Assembly (NCBI GenBank): GCA_947650365.1
Contig: OX393549.1
Location: 31,233,126-31,297,125 of the forward strand
Source: Chamaelirium japonicum
Taxonomy: Eukaryota > Streptophyta > Magnoliopsida > Liliales > Melanthiaceae
DNA length: 64,000 bases
Reading direction: 5' to 3'
The notes below the pieces were generated by a model, which saw nothing but the letters and a program-made list of their open reading frames with translations, searched no databases and was not told the origin of the DNA. The translations under genes and the position numbers were made by a program. Below are positions 31,537-42,998 of this stretch, piece after piece (within the stretch, counting starts at the first letter, position 1; each line of letters starts with the position of its first letter).

Positions 31537-33756
31537 TGTAACGCCCCGATATTTTACGGATTAATTCAACCCGTATAATACTGGGGTGTTAGGAATAAAA
31601 ACTTGATATAAATAAATTCCATCAAATATGGAAATTACTGAGCCAATCCATTAAAACATCATTGTTTCATACAATTTATTGAAATCGAAAGCCTAAAGCT
31701 AAGACTTTTCATATTGTCACATCATAGTCCAGCTCCGTCGTCATCATAGAAAGGAGTGTAGAGTGGGCCTTCAACTTCTTCTGGGTCACATCCCGATCGC
31801 TCCTCATCTTCTCCGGTTACTGCAGGGTTGATCTCTGTAGGGTGCACATCATCTGTAGGGGGGTGAGTTCTATCCACTGACTCACCAATGACTTAGTTTT
31901 ATTCATGCTAAACATATGTATTGAAAGCAGTAAACATGAATACGAAAAGCAAATAATTAAAACATTAATCACCCGATTCCCTTTTTGGCTCATCCGGCCA
32001 GGGTAGGAATCTCCTGTCCTTACCCGGGAAACTTTTAGTCTGCAACAAGGCTAGCCCCACACCTAGGAAACTTTTAGGCCTCAGCCAGGGCTAGCCCCAC
32101 ACCCAGGAAACTTTTTGGCCTCTGCCAGGGCTAGCCCCACACCCAGGAAACTTTTTGGCCTCAGCCAGGGCTAGCCCCACACCCAGGAAACTTTTTGGCC
32201 TCAGCCAGGGCTAGCCCCACACCCAGACAAGTGATTACGTATTTCAAAATTTACCATCCCATATCAAATTACCGACATTCTATAGCATATAATTAGCATG
32301 AATAAACTGAGTTTAAATCCCCTACCTGAACCGTCGTAGAATCTTTTTCTTGATAAAGATGCCTTCGCAAGCTCACGACCTGAAATATATTTTTATCTTT
32401 TGTTAGTTTTACAAGGATCAGACGGACTCAAATCCCGAGGTGGATTTATTAGGTTTTAAACCAATGTATTTAATGCATTTTATCTTATAGGGATATTTTG
32501 GTTATTATTAAAATATTTTTGAATTTATACCTATATTGTGAGGGTTTTTATTCTGAAATCGTAGCCGCAGACGGAATTCAATTCCGAGTTTAAAAGAAAA
32601 GGTTATGATCATTTTACCTTAGGGGTAAAATGATAATTTTACTTTTTAATTGTTGGTTGTGGTATTTTATAATCTAAGTAGGTGTATTTTGTCATTACGA
32701 ATCCAACGCCACTGATGGAACTCAATTCCGAGTCCGTATGGGTAAGATAAGGTCAATATAGTTTACATAGATAATCTATATATTTAATTATAGGTGATTT
32801 ATAAACATAAGATGTAAATGGATCTATTGGTTAGCCTAAAGGGCTTTAGAATAGGTTTAGAAGAGGTTGTGGGTTCTAAATCAAGTATAGCATTTTTGCA
32901 TCAGCAATTTATAAATAGATTTAAAAATCCGAACGGGTTAACGGGTTTAAATTACATACCCGACCCAACAACTCGGGTTGGTGGAAGTGGTGGTCGGCCG
33001 GCGGCGGCGGGTGGCGACCGACGGCGGAGGGTGGTCGGCCGGCGGCGGCGGCGACCGGCGATGGGTGCTTGGCGGCGGTGGCCGGCGGCGGCGGTCGACG
33101 GGCGGCGACCGGCGGCCGGCGGCGGTGGCCGTCGGCAGGGGTTGCCGGTGGCGGCGGCCGGCGACGGCGACCGGCGGAGGGTGGTCGGCGGCGGGTGGTG
33201 GGACCCGCTTGGTCGCGAGGACTTGTGTGCAGATGTTTGTAGGAGGGGGGGTTTATATAGGCCATTCGGGAATACGAATAGTTCCGGGGGCTTTATTGTA
33301 AATCGGTCGTTTCGTATTCTGGCCGTCCGATTTGGAAACGAACGGTCACAGATGTCGATTGGTATTCCATGTATCGTTTCGTATTCTGGCCGTTCGATTG
33401 TAATCGAACGGTCAGATGACGCTTGGTATTCTGGTTATATAATAACAAGTAGTTTTATTATATTTTAACAGAAAAGTCTTAAAGGATTTTTGGTTAGAGG
33501 AAATTGTTTTAAGAATTTATAAAAAGGTCTTGGGTTCGAATCCTTTTATTGGCTATTTAAGTTTACACAAATATATAATCTTTTTCTTTTAAATTTTTAA
33601 TACTTTAAATGAGTTCAAAATGAAAAAGTTTATATATGGTTTTTAATCGTTTCGACGAGACGGACGTAATGGCGCAGTCCGTTTTTTATTTTAAATTTTG
33701 TATAAAAATTTCTTATAATGACCTTTTAAACTATTATTTTATTTTGGGTTGTTACA
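31537..33756 (-). repeat. 3' LTR of element C
   Basis: It contains a 40-bp tandem repeat (four full copies at 32051-32210 plus partials), a minus-strand TATA box at about 33252-33259, and a (CGGCGG)-rich tract at about 33000-33195 with no real coding sense. Two related copies of an inverted-style motif (GTTTCGTATTCTGGCCGT) lie at about 33307 and 33377. Confidence 0.9.
32051..32225. repeat. 40-bp tandem repeat in element C LTR
   Basis: The unit starts CTAGCCCCACACCCAGGAAA. There are four full copies and a partial fifth. The other LTR has the same number at 37611-37785, so copy number has not changed since insertion. Confidence 0.9.
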
Positions 33757-34289
33757 TTCTCTACCCCTAATAAAAATTTCGTCCTCAAAATTTAAAGTAC
33801 GTACCTTGAACTAGTATATTTCTGGATCTAATTCCTAAGTAACTTCTTCACAATTTCTTCCAATCATCAAGTGATAGATTTTTGCTTTTCTCTTTCCGAA
33901 CTTTCTTTCGCAGAATATTATTTCCTTTCCTTCAGGTGTTTAAAAGGTAATATTCTTCCGATAACAATTCATCATCATCCTATATTTGGATAACCAGTTC
34001 ATTCCTAAGATAATATCAAATTTTCTCCAATTTCAATTTGGGTCACCACTCCACATCTTTAATTCTTAGTATACAGTTTCTGCAGACTCTGTTTGTTTTG
34101 GCCTTATCACTAAGTGCAGTGGTGAGGTCAAGTATATATCCTAACGGTACTGTCTTCAATTGTAAGTTTCTAGCCAAGTGAATTGATATGAACAAATGGT
34201 TTAAACCCGGCCTAAAATTACTCTAGCTAGATTTCCATAATGGTGCTTACAAAAATTCAAATTGTTCTGTTTATAACTCACTTATTTTT
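33757..34289 (-). pseudogene. Protease remnant of element C joined to the element end
   Basis: The minus strand shows scattered protease-like sense (an ILGMNWLSKY-type motif near 33990) broken by stops. It runs directly into the terminal sequence and the polypurine tract (GGGGTAGAGAA) at 33757-33768. The deletion of pol therefore removed everything between protease and the element's 3' end. Confidence 0.5.
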
Positions 34290-35118
34290 TTAATTGGAAT
34301 AATATTCTAAAAGTGAATCGTTCATACCTTTAATGACGTCGTTTGATTCTTCCTCAGTAGATACTGCAAATGCTTTTCCAGGCACCTTTTGATTTTGAGC
34401 GGTGTGAGCTACCGGTACTTGCAGAGCATTTCGAAAAGGAGGACTTGTTGGAATGTTACCATTCAAGCGAGGACCGTATCGTTGAAAATGATCCCGCGAT
34501 CCGCATGTGAAGCAAGTCCGAGGTCCTGTAGATTTTGGAGGACTACCCATCCTTGCTGGAAACTCTTGTATCTTTGGTCTTTTATTTGACTCTATCAATG
34601 GTGTACTTCTTTTCAGTCTATTATTTTCAAATATTTTTCGAGTTTCCTCCCATTCTCGTTCTGCCACTAAAGCAGTTTGTACTAGTTCTCCATATTTTCG
34701 AATACGGAGTACCGCCACTCTGGTTTGAATATGAGGATTCAAACCTTGTTCAAACCTTTTGGACTTTAGTTCTTCAGTGGCTATTAGATACTGGGCAAAA
34801 TATGACAGTTCAGTAAACTTGGCTTCATACTGGAAACACTAAGCTTTCCTTGAAAAAAAATTCTAAGAATTCTGCAATCATTTTATCTCTGGCAGCATCT
34901 GAGAAATATTTTTCCAAAAAAACTTTGATAAACTCCTCCCAAGTGAAATTAGTTTGGGTCCTCTTGACAGAATCCCACCAGTAATCTGCTTCTCCTTCTA
35001 ACATATAAGTAGCTAAAGTGACTTTCTGTTCATCCGTTGCCTTCAAAGTCTCTAATATTTTTCCTATTTGCTTTAGCCATCTATCTGCAATCAGAGGATC
35101 CTGTTCTCCCGTAAACAC
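34290..35118 (-). pseudogene. gag of element C
   Basis: Two minus-strand frames (34825-35118 and 34290-34742) make up a gag protein. The first has DRWLKQIGKILETL, YMLEGEADYWWDSV and FLEKYFSDAARDKMI, the classic retrotransposon gag pattern. The second carries a zinc knuckle, CFTCGSRDHFQR, in which the last cysteine position is altered. A frame change near 34.8 kb breaks the two. Confidence 0.8.
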
Positions 35119-37081
35119 AGGGGGTTTTAGTTCTTTGAATTTCTTTAAAATAACCCCAATTCTTGAGCTTTCTTAGGAGGAATCCATCTTTTCTATAAGT
35201 TGATGTAAGGCTCTTAACACTTTGTTAATATATTTTGAATAGAAAATTTTAATTACTTTGCTCACCTTGAAACCTCTTATAGTAAATCTTTTCATTATAA
35301 TATTAATCTTTTCTTTTTCTTTTTTTTTAAGAGGTAATTATTAACTTATTTGGGTGTCTTGTTTATGGGATTCAATAAGGCAATAAATTCTAGGGTTTGA
35401 GAATAAAATTTTTCTGACTTTCTCTACTCACACATCAACTGTACCTAGCTACTGTATTCACCAGGAACCACAGTGATATAAGAATAGAGTTGACCTAAGA
35501 GTTGGGGCAATTATAGTGATCTAGTTTGGGGACGGTTCAAATTTTGGAATCTGACTAAAAACTTTTGGTCTTGACAACCGTCGAGAAACTTGTTAATGGC
35601 TACATATACTTTATTCCTAAAGGAGGTTAAAAAAATGGATGCTCATAACTTATAAGTAGTTCCTAGATGTTCTTATAAAAATTTTGCCCATTGAGTTTCT
35701 GTTAATATATCTTTCTTGTAAATAAGGAGCATCAGTAACTGCTAATCTGTCCCGAAATCTTTGTCCAATATTGTCTGTGCCAAAACATCGGTTTTCTATT
35801 GCTTTCCCTTTTCTAACTCGTATCCAATCCCTTGATGTTCTTAATTTCTCATCTGTACTTCGATTATTTTTTTTTTTATTAAAAACTTTAACTATTTGAC
35901 TCTGATCATTTAGGATGTTGAGGTAAACTATCATGATCTCGAAGTCAAAGTCCTAGGCGGCTCCACCTTAGGTGGCTCCACACTAGCAGTTGGCAGCCCT
36001 TTTTCCCATGGAACGGTTCCACCTAACTCCAGGCAGCCCTTTCCTAGATAGCCCTTTTCGTTTGAACTCGAATTCGAGTAATGATGATTAACCTCAATCC
36101 TAATTATCACAGTACATGCTATAAATTTTTTTTTTTTTTAAGTCAATTATGTACTTGAAATCAGTTCTCTATGCACTAATGATTCAACCAAGATCTCACC
36201 ATGTTTAATTTTTGTAAAAATTAAATACTAGGAAGTGACTAATATTCTATATTCAACTTGACTATATTTAAAACTTTACTTATTTGTGTCAATCATTTGT
36301 ATGTTACTAATCGTTTGAGGTTGGAGTCCATTGGACTTTTCGACTATAGCTTTTATTCGAGAAGTATTTTAGTTCTTATAGGAGTTATCATGGATGTTTT
36401 ATTTTCTCGAGTAATTGGCGTACATAAATCTAATTTCTGAGTTAACCTACTCTCATCCAGATTGATTAACCTAAGTAAGGTTCTACTACTTTGGATAGGT
36501 TTCAGGTTACACAGAAAATAGGTCTTAGTCCTAAGAATCGTTTCTTTCGGATGATCATTGTTTCTGCTAAGATACTGTAGTAACGTGTTTTCAAAAAGAG
36601 GTCTTAGGAGATAGGAGCTTAAATTAAATTACTCTTTAGAGATTTCTTACCCTAATCGAGTTTCTACTCGGGTTTATATCACCTTCTTATGTTTTCATAT
36701 TGTTACGAAGATGCATCATATAAAAGAGGCATCCTATAATTCTAGTTAGTTCTCAATTCTCTTTATCATACGTTTTTGATGCACCTATATTGTCTTCTAG
36801 GTTGACTAACTTTTCAGCGTCCAATGTTATTGTCTCAGACCTACGTATCGAAAGCTATTATAACATATTTAAAAAAAAGAGATCCTAAATTTAAGTTCAG
36901 GTATATATACTTTGTTTTAGAAATTAACTATCTTAGGTCATCAATGTCTTAATCCTCTAGGGTTAGGTGTTCCTAGATCTAATTCACATGAACCTAACTT
37001 ATGCTCTATGTTAAGTGACTATCCTATCGATGTCTTTTTCTAACAAAAATATATTTTTACTTCCTAGGACCTATTACCTAG
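35119..37081 (-). other. Untranslated leader of element C
   Basis: About 1.96 kb of AT-rich DNA lies between the PBS and gag. I found no supported ORF. It matches the long leader common in this kind of gypsy element. Confidence 0.55.
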
Positions 37082-37093
37082 GCTCTGATACCA
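37082..37093 (-). other. Primer-binding site of element C (initiator tRNA-Met type)
   Basis: The minus strand reads TGGTATCAGAGC, complementary to the 3' end of plant initiator tRNA-Met, three bases inside the 5' LTR. Confidence 0.92.
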
Positions 37094-37096
37094 AGT

Positions 37097-39313
37097 TGTA
37101 ACGCCCCGATATTTTACGGATTAATTCAACCCGTATAATACTGGGGTGTTAGGAATAAAAACTTGATATAAATAAATTCCATCAAATATGGAAATTGCTG
37201 AGCCAATCCATTAAAACATCATTGTTTCATACAATTTATTGAAATCGAAAGCCTAAAGCTAAGACTTTCCATATTGTCACATCATAGTCCAGCCCCATCG
37301 TCATCATAGAAAGGAGTGTAGAGTGGGTCTTCAACTCCTTCTGGGTCGCATCCCGATCGCTCCTCATCTTCTCCGGTTACTGCAGAGTTGATCTCTGTAG
37401 GGTGCACATCATCTGTAGGGGGGTGAGTTCTATCCACTGACTCACCAATGACTTAGTTTTATTCATGCTAAACATATGTATTGAAAGCAGTAAACATGAA
37501 TACGAAAAGCAAATAATTAAAACATTAATCACTCGATTCCCTTTTTGGCTCATCCGATCAGGGTAGGAATCTTCAGTCCTTACCCGGGAAACTTTTAGTC
37601 CGCAACAAGGCTAGCCCCACACCTAGGAAACTTTTAGGCCGCAGCCAGGGCTAGCCCCACACCCAGGAAACTTTTTGGCCTCTGCCAGGGCTAGCCCCAT
37701 ACCCAGGAAACTTTTTGGCCTCAGCCAGGGCTAGCCCCACACCCAGGAAACTTTTTGGCCTCAGCCAGGGCTAGCCCCATACCCAGACAAGTAATTACAT
37801 ATTTCAAAATTTATCATCCCTTATCAAATTACCGACATTCTATAGCATATAATTAGTATGAATAAACTGAGTTTAAATCCCCTACCTGAACCGTCGTAGA
37901 ATCTTTTTCTTGATAAAGATGCATTCACAAGCTCACGACCTGAAATATATTTTTATCTTTTGTTAGTTTTACAAGGATCAGACGGACTCAAATCTCGAGA
38001 TGGATTTATTAGGTTTTAAACCAATGTATTTAATGCATTTTATCTTATAGGGGTATTTTGGTCATTATTAAAATATTTTTGAATTTATACCTATATTGTG
38101 GGGGGTTTTATTCTGAAATCGTAGCCACAGACGGAATTCGATTCCGAGTTTAAAAGAAAAGGTTATGATCATTTTACCTTAGGGGTAAAATGGTAATTTT
38201 ATTTTTTAATTGTTGGTTGTGGTATTTTATAATCTAAGTATGTGTATTTTGTCATTACGAATCCAACGCCACTGACGGAACTCAATTCCGAGTCCGTATG
38301 GGTAAGATAAGGTCAATATAGTTTACATAGATAATCTATATATTTAATTATAGGTGATTTATAAACATAAGATGTAAATGGATCTATTGGTTAACCTAAA
38401 GGGCTTTAGAATAGATTTAGAAGAGGTTGTGGGTTCTAAATCAAGTATAGGCTTTTTGCATCAGCAATTTATAAATAGATTTAAAAATCCGAACGGGTTA
38501 ACAGGTTTAAGTTACATACCCGACCCAACAACCCGGGTTGGTGGAAGTGGTGGTCGGCCGGCGGCGGCGGGTGGCGACCGACGACGGAGGGTGGTCGGCC
38601 GGCGGCGGCGGCGACCGGCGACGGGTGGTTGGCGGCGGTGGCAGGCGGCGGCGGCGGAGACCGGCGGCGGTCGGCGGTCGGCGGGCGGCGGTGGCAACGG
38701 GCGGCGACCGGCGGCAACGGGCGGCGGCCGGCGGAGGGTGGTCGGCGGAGGGTGGTGGGACCCGCTTGGTCACGAGGACTTGTGTGCAGATGTTTGTGGG
38801 AGGGGGGGTTTATATAGGCCATCCGGGAATACGAAGAGTCCCGGGGGCTTTATTGTAAATCGATCGTCTTGTATTCTGGCCGTCCGATTTGGAAACGAAC
38901 GGTCACAGATGTCGATTGGTATTCCATGTATCGTTTCGTATTCTGGCCGTTCGATTGTAATCGAACGGTTAGATGACGCTTGGTATTCTGGTTATATAAT
39001 AACAAGTAGTTTTATTATATTTTAACAGAAAAGTCTTAAAGGATTTTTGGTTAGAGGAAATTGTTTTAAGAATTTATAAAAAGGTCTTCGGTTCGAATCC
39101 TTTTATTGGCTATTTAAGTTTACACATATATATAATCTTTTTTTTTTAAATTTTTAATGCTTTAAATGAGTTCAAAACGAAAAAGTTTATATATGGTTTT
39201 TAATCGTTTCGACGAGACGGACGTAATGGTGCAGTCCGTTTTTTATTTTAAATTTTGTATAAAAATTTCATATAATGACCTTTTAAACTATTATTTTATT
39301 TTGGGTTGTTACA
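37097..39313 (-). repeat. 5' LTR of element C
   Basis: This LTR is the near-identical partner of 31537-33756. A minus-strand TATA box (TATATAAA) is at about 38809-38816. The CGG-rich tract is at about 38550-38755 and differs in repeat order from the other LTR. Confidence 0.92.
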
Positions 39314-40437
39314 TGATGGTTACGACGCTTCGCGAAAAATGGGTGGGTGACGTATCCCCGCAATGAGCTCAACCGCCACTGTAGTGACGTGGCGCGCGGT
39401 TGACACCCGGTCACCTTGGGCCGGAAATCTCAGAGCGTAATCAGTACTCCGAGATCTCCGGGTTCGACTGCTGCCTCACACCTCGGTTTGTTTGCATGGC
39501 CTACCGAGAGAAAGAGGGATGGGGGGGTTGCTGCCCCCCTCTGATGACATGCCGACCGAGAGCCAAGGGGGGGGGCTGCTGCCTCCCCCTTTGATGACAT
39601 ACCGATCGAGAGCCCCAAAGGGGGGGCTGTTGCCTCCCCCTTTGACGACATGCCGACTGAGAGCCAAGGAGAGGGGGGGGCTGCTGCCCCCTTCTGATGA
39701 CCGGCCGACCGAGCCCCAAGGGGGGGGGGGGCTGCTGCCTCCCCCTTTGATGACATGCCGATCGGGAGCCAAGGAGAAGGGGGGGGCTGCTGCCCCCCTC
39801 TGATGACCGGCCGACCGAGCCCCAAGGGGGGGGGGGGGGGCTACTGCCTCCCCCTTTGATGACATGCCGACCGAGAGCCAAGGAGAGGGGGGGGGGGCTG
39901 CTGCCCCCCTCTGATGACCGGCCGACCGAGCCCCCCCCCCCCTCCCTCCTCTGACTGATGACATACCGACCAAGGGGGGGGGGGGGCTGTTGCTCCCCTT
40001 TGCCTGATGACTGGCCGACCGGGCGGGTACACACATGGCGTAATCGGAGTTGAAGGATTTGTGGAAGATGACGGGTGTAGCGCCGCTTCTCTTCTTCTCC
40101 GGGCTTTCGGACTTGATCGGAGTCGAAGGCTTGTTGGAGATGATGGGGTAGTGCCGCTCCGATCTTCTTCTCCGGCCTTTGCTTCTGGCGTCTTCAGAGT
40201 CGAAGAGTTCTTCTTCTCCGAGCTTTCTTCTTCGTGCACGGAGTCGAAGGGATGATCTTCTTGTACAAGGATCTTCACGTTGATGAGGACTTTCAATGGA
40301 CTAAGCCGGTCCCAAAGGGATAGGATTGCCCGTGCCTCGTGAAACCTTGGGTCGATGAAGGGCGCGTCTCCTCCCTTGCAGAGCTTCTTCGCTTCTTGCC
40401 ATCCGACCCTTGAGCCTTCCCCCCTCCCCCTCTATTT

Positions 40438-40643
40438 TTTTTTTTTGACATCGGCGGGTGTCCCGAAACCTTTCGGGCAATAGCCCACTTCAGGCTCGAA
40501 CTAATCCCTCCGGGAGTGAAGCCCGACCCACTCGGCAATTCCCACTTCACTCCTGGGTAAATCGAGGGGAGGAAGAGTTGAACCCACAACCTCATCACCA
40601 AAACATCAGTTGCTTTGCCAACTCTCCAATCCCCTGGTGGGTT
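40438..40643 (-). mobile_element. tRNA-derived SINE in the 5' LTR of element A
   Basis: A 206-bp insert starts at the left with a T-run, so its poly(A) tail shows it is on the minus strand. It is flanked by a perfect 12-bp duplication, CCCCCTCTATTT (40426-40437 and 40644-40655). The uninterrupted target is visible at 3989-4000 in the other LTR of A. The minus strand has the B-box-like GGTTCAACTC. It matches the SINE at 1711-1917. Confidence 0.92.
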
Positions 40644-41351
40644 CCCCCTCTATTTATAGGTGAAGGGGGGAGGGGAGAGATATGGAAAGTTTATTTGAAT
40701 CTCTTTAATATCTCTCCCATAACTACCCAAGATTTATTCATCTATTGATGAGGGAAATAAGTCTTTATTCGCTTTCCTTTTTTGGCGGAGTAGTTATGGC
40801 TCAATCTTCTTTGAATTATTTTGAATCTTGCACATAAAGTCGATGGCGACCCGACTTCGTTTCTTGTCCGTCGGATCGAGGGATCGGTGCAGATCCACAC
40901 TTACGTAGACGTCATACGCAACCTCCCCCCGCGCATGGCGGTATTTGTTTCCTTTTTGATCTTTTCTTTCCTTTTCTTTTCTTTCTTCTTTTTTTTCCTT
41001 TTCTTTTCTTTCCTTTTCTTTCTTTCTTTTCTTTCCATTTCTTTTCTTTTCGTTTCCTTGAATGGCCGGCCACCCCATAAGGGGTTCGGATCTCTAGTAG
41101 GGGCCGGGTGGGCCCCACCTGAGGATGGGCCCACCCGGCCCCTTGTTGGGCGCGAGTCGGGTGGGTCCGAGTGCGCGTCGGGTTTGCCTCCGCAATGGTG
41201 CATGCAAGTCGTGTCCGGGTCGGAGAGTGTGTCGGGTTCGCCTCCAACTTGGTGCATGCGAGTCGGGTCCGGGTTGGAGTGCGTGTCGGGTTTGCCTCCG
41301 AATTGGCGCATGCGAGTCGGGTCTGGGTTAGACAAAATTTGTGTGTCTACA

Positions 41352-41943
41352 CAACCAATCAGCTTTTATTCAAGGTAGGAAGATTTAATGTAATATTCTA
41401 CTGGGGCATGAGCATATTAGGGGATTCAAAGTCTAATTAAGAGCAATGAGAGCTTGTACTAAGATAGACCTTATGAAAGCCTTTGATTCAATTGATAGAG
41501 ACTTTGTTCTGCATGCACTTAAATGTTTTGGATTTCCTAGCAAATGGATCTCGTGGATTAAAGAATGTATCATCACTCCTTCATTCTCTATATTGATCAA
41601 TGGTTCTCCTAAAGGGAGTTTTATTTCAAACAGAGGCCTAGGGAAGGGGATCACCTTTCTCCTTAACTATTTTCTATAGCTATGGAGGGTCTCACCTTGA
41701 TGATGGACAATGGACTCGAGAAGGATCTTTGGAAAAGCTTTAGAATTGATTGAGCTCCAATGGTCCCTCATCTATTCTTTGTTGATGACATTCTTATTTT
41801 TAGCAAGGCTAAAGCACAATCTCTTCAAAACTTAGCCTCTAAAGCACTCATTTGGTAAAGAATCTGTCCTTCAAACTAGAAACAACAAGAGCTCCATATT
41901 CTTTTCCTCTTCTGTTACTAATCAGTCTGACCTAGCTGATGTT
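41352..41943 (+). mobile_element. LINE reverse transcriptase, segment 2
   Basis: The plus strand resumes the LINE with the NQSAFIQGR motif, then KIDLMKAFDSIDRDFVLHAL, SFSILINGSPKGSF and the catalytic FVDD box at about 41776-41787. Frame breaks are present near 41440 and 41680-41780. The segment stops at 41943, the end of a 14-bp target duplicated by the insert at 41944-42998. Confidence 0.88.
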
Positions 41944-42998
41944 GTTTTTTTATTGGGGAAGTTTGACATAAGCCCTTGAGAGATGACTTTTAGTTGCAGG
42001 ACACATTAACTGTGAAATATAGCTCAAGTCCCTCCTGACGAATATATGCTCTTTCTAAAGATGAATATACTCTTTCTGAAACGAATATATATTGCTTCTG
42101 AAAACGAAAATATACTCTCTTTGGAGACGAATGTATACTTGTAGGGACCTTAGCTAAATAGCAAATTATGGTGTCCTGCGGCTAATATTGCAAAATAGTT
42201 AAGGACCTATACCTAATTTCCTGTTTTTTATTTTTTGGTTCTAGAAAGGAGGGGGGGGGGGGGGGGGGGGGTCGGTCAAATGAGCTCTAGGAGGTGCCAC
42301 AGCCTGGCACAAGCATTTAGACCGCTACCCTGCGGCGGTACAGCCACCACCACCTGGTGGGGAGAAGCGGGAACATGCCCCGAACACAACTCTCGCCACA
42401 TCGGCTATAACTCCACACCACCGCACGCTGGTGGAAAGCACCGCACACCGACGAAACAACAACCGCCCACCGGCGGAGAAGAAAAGGGGAAAAAAACACA
42501 AACCACGAAAAAAAACCAACAGATCTATGTACACCAGCAGCTCGGCAATTGGAGGTGAGGTGTCGCTGATCCGCTCCGATCTTGCTACCGCCACCGCACG
42601 CCTTCGGGATTCGCTCCACCGTGCAGAGGATGGGATCTGGAAACCCGTTGTTGAGACACCGCCATCAGCGGGGCAGATCTGCCAATCCTGTCTTTAAAAC
42701 GGCTGGAGACCGCAACCTCGAAGCCGAAGTTAGCTGGAGAATCAAGTAGGCGAAGGATGCCGCTACCCCGGAGATTTGATCTCAAAAATGCCACTGCCAG
42801 AGACCCCTTATCTACAAGGGAGGGAAGGGGATTCATCCGTCCCCCAAGAAGACAGCTGTCCAAAACACATGGCCTCCGTCGAGCCGCCGGCGGCATCCAA
42901 GGTGGCTAAGGGGGTTCGCCGAAACCCTACGTCAGGAAGAAAGGCCGGGTGAAAGGAGGAGAGGGCGCACCGAGCCTAGAATTACTGAATTAGGTTTA
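41944..42998 (-). mobile_element. Retroposon E1, 1055 bp, unclassified
   Basis: The insert is bounded by perfect 14-bp duplications (ACCTAGCTGATGTT, 41930-41943 and 42999-43012). It begins with a T-run, suggesting a minus-strand retroposon. The right half (about 42240-42960) contains a long G-run, a segment GAGGTGCCACAGCCTGGC shared with 50.6 kb, and a minus-strand frame at 42585-42896 of no recognised family. The left half has imperfect repeats containing GAATATAT and CTCTTTCTGAA. It could be the 5' part of another LINE family or a chimaeric retroposon. Confidence 0.7.

Larger units (their letters stand above)
31537..39313 (-). mobile_element. Element C: deleted chromovirus-like Ty3/gypsy retrotransposon
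   Basis: C runs TGTAACGCC...GTTGTTACA with perfect TGATG duplications. Its LTRs are 2220 bp (31537-33756) and 2217 bp (37097-39313). By eye about 7 substitutions fall in the first 270 bp, so it is a recent insertion. The PBS is the initiator-tRNA-Met type, and the 3' end reads GGACGAAATTTTTATTAGGGG, both typical of Tekay/Del-type chromoviruses. The internal region is only 3340 bp: gag, a protease remnant, then the element end. RT, RNase H, integrase and chromodomain are missing. Confidence 0.9.
19966..40035 (-). mobile_element. Element B: Tat-like Ty3/gypsy retrotransposon with antisense ORF
   Basis: B runs from TGTGGGGG at 19966 to ACACACA at 40035 and is flanked by perfect TGGCG duplications (19961-19965 and 40036-40040). 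It sits inside the 5' LTR of A and is itself split by C. Its own length is about 12.3 kb, with LTRs of about 1.2 kb. The order on the minus strand is 5' LTR, PBS, gag, protease, RT, RNase H, integrase, tandem repeats, an antisense ORF, polypurine tract and 3' LTR. An extra ORF between integrase and the 3' LTR, in antisense, is known for the Tat lineage of plant gypsy elements. Confidence 0.9.
31064..40035 (-). repeat. 5' LTR of element B, split by element C
   Basis: The pieces are 31064-31536 and 39319-40035, together about 1190 bp, matching the intact copy at 19966-21179. The target TGATG is duplicated at 31532-31536 and 39314-39318. The TATA box (minus, TATAAAAGG) is at 31515-31523. The insertion point is 14 bp upstream of it in transcription sense, so C separates the core promoter from the rest of U3. 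Confidence 0.9.
2270..41351 (-). mobile_element. Element A: large non-autonomous Tat-like Ty3/gypsy retrotransposon with nested insertions
   Basis: The outermost LTR element runs from TGTAGTCG at 2270 to CTACA at 41351, flanked by perfect CAACC duplications (2265-2269 and 41352-41356). It is oriented on the minus strand: the PBS lies inside the right LTR and the polypurine tract inside the left LTR. After removing D, B (with C) and the SINE, the element is about 14.7 kb, with LTRs of about 2.5 kb. It encodes gag and an aspartic protease. No reverse transcriptase, RNase H or integrase signature was found in its own sequence, so it looks non-autonomous. Assignment to the Tat group rests on the protease and gag style and is an inference. 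Confidence 0.88.
18634..41351 (-). repeat. 5' LTR of element A, split by element B and a SINE
   Basis: The two LTR pieces are 18634-19965 and 40041-41351. Together, without the SINE and its extra TSD, they total about 2425 bp, against 2498 bp for the 3' LTR. The junction matches the uninterrupted copy at about 3600-3604 except for one G/A difference in the target. The SINE lies at 40438-40643. Confidence 0.88.

Noticed and set aside
32051..32225. Regular 40-bp repeats resembling a CRISPR array
   Set aside because: Units are contiguous with no unique spacers and lie in a plant LTR.
32818..33468. Arg/Gly/Pro-rich ORFs in C LTRs (also 38378-39025)
   Set aside because: They come from the CGG-rich tract; the two LTR copies differ by in-frame and frame-changing repeats and have no domain.
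33527..33548. tRNA-like B box (GGTTCGAATCC)
   Set aside because: It lies in both C LTRs with no matching A box, acceptor stem or cloverleaf around it.
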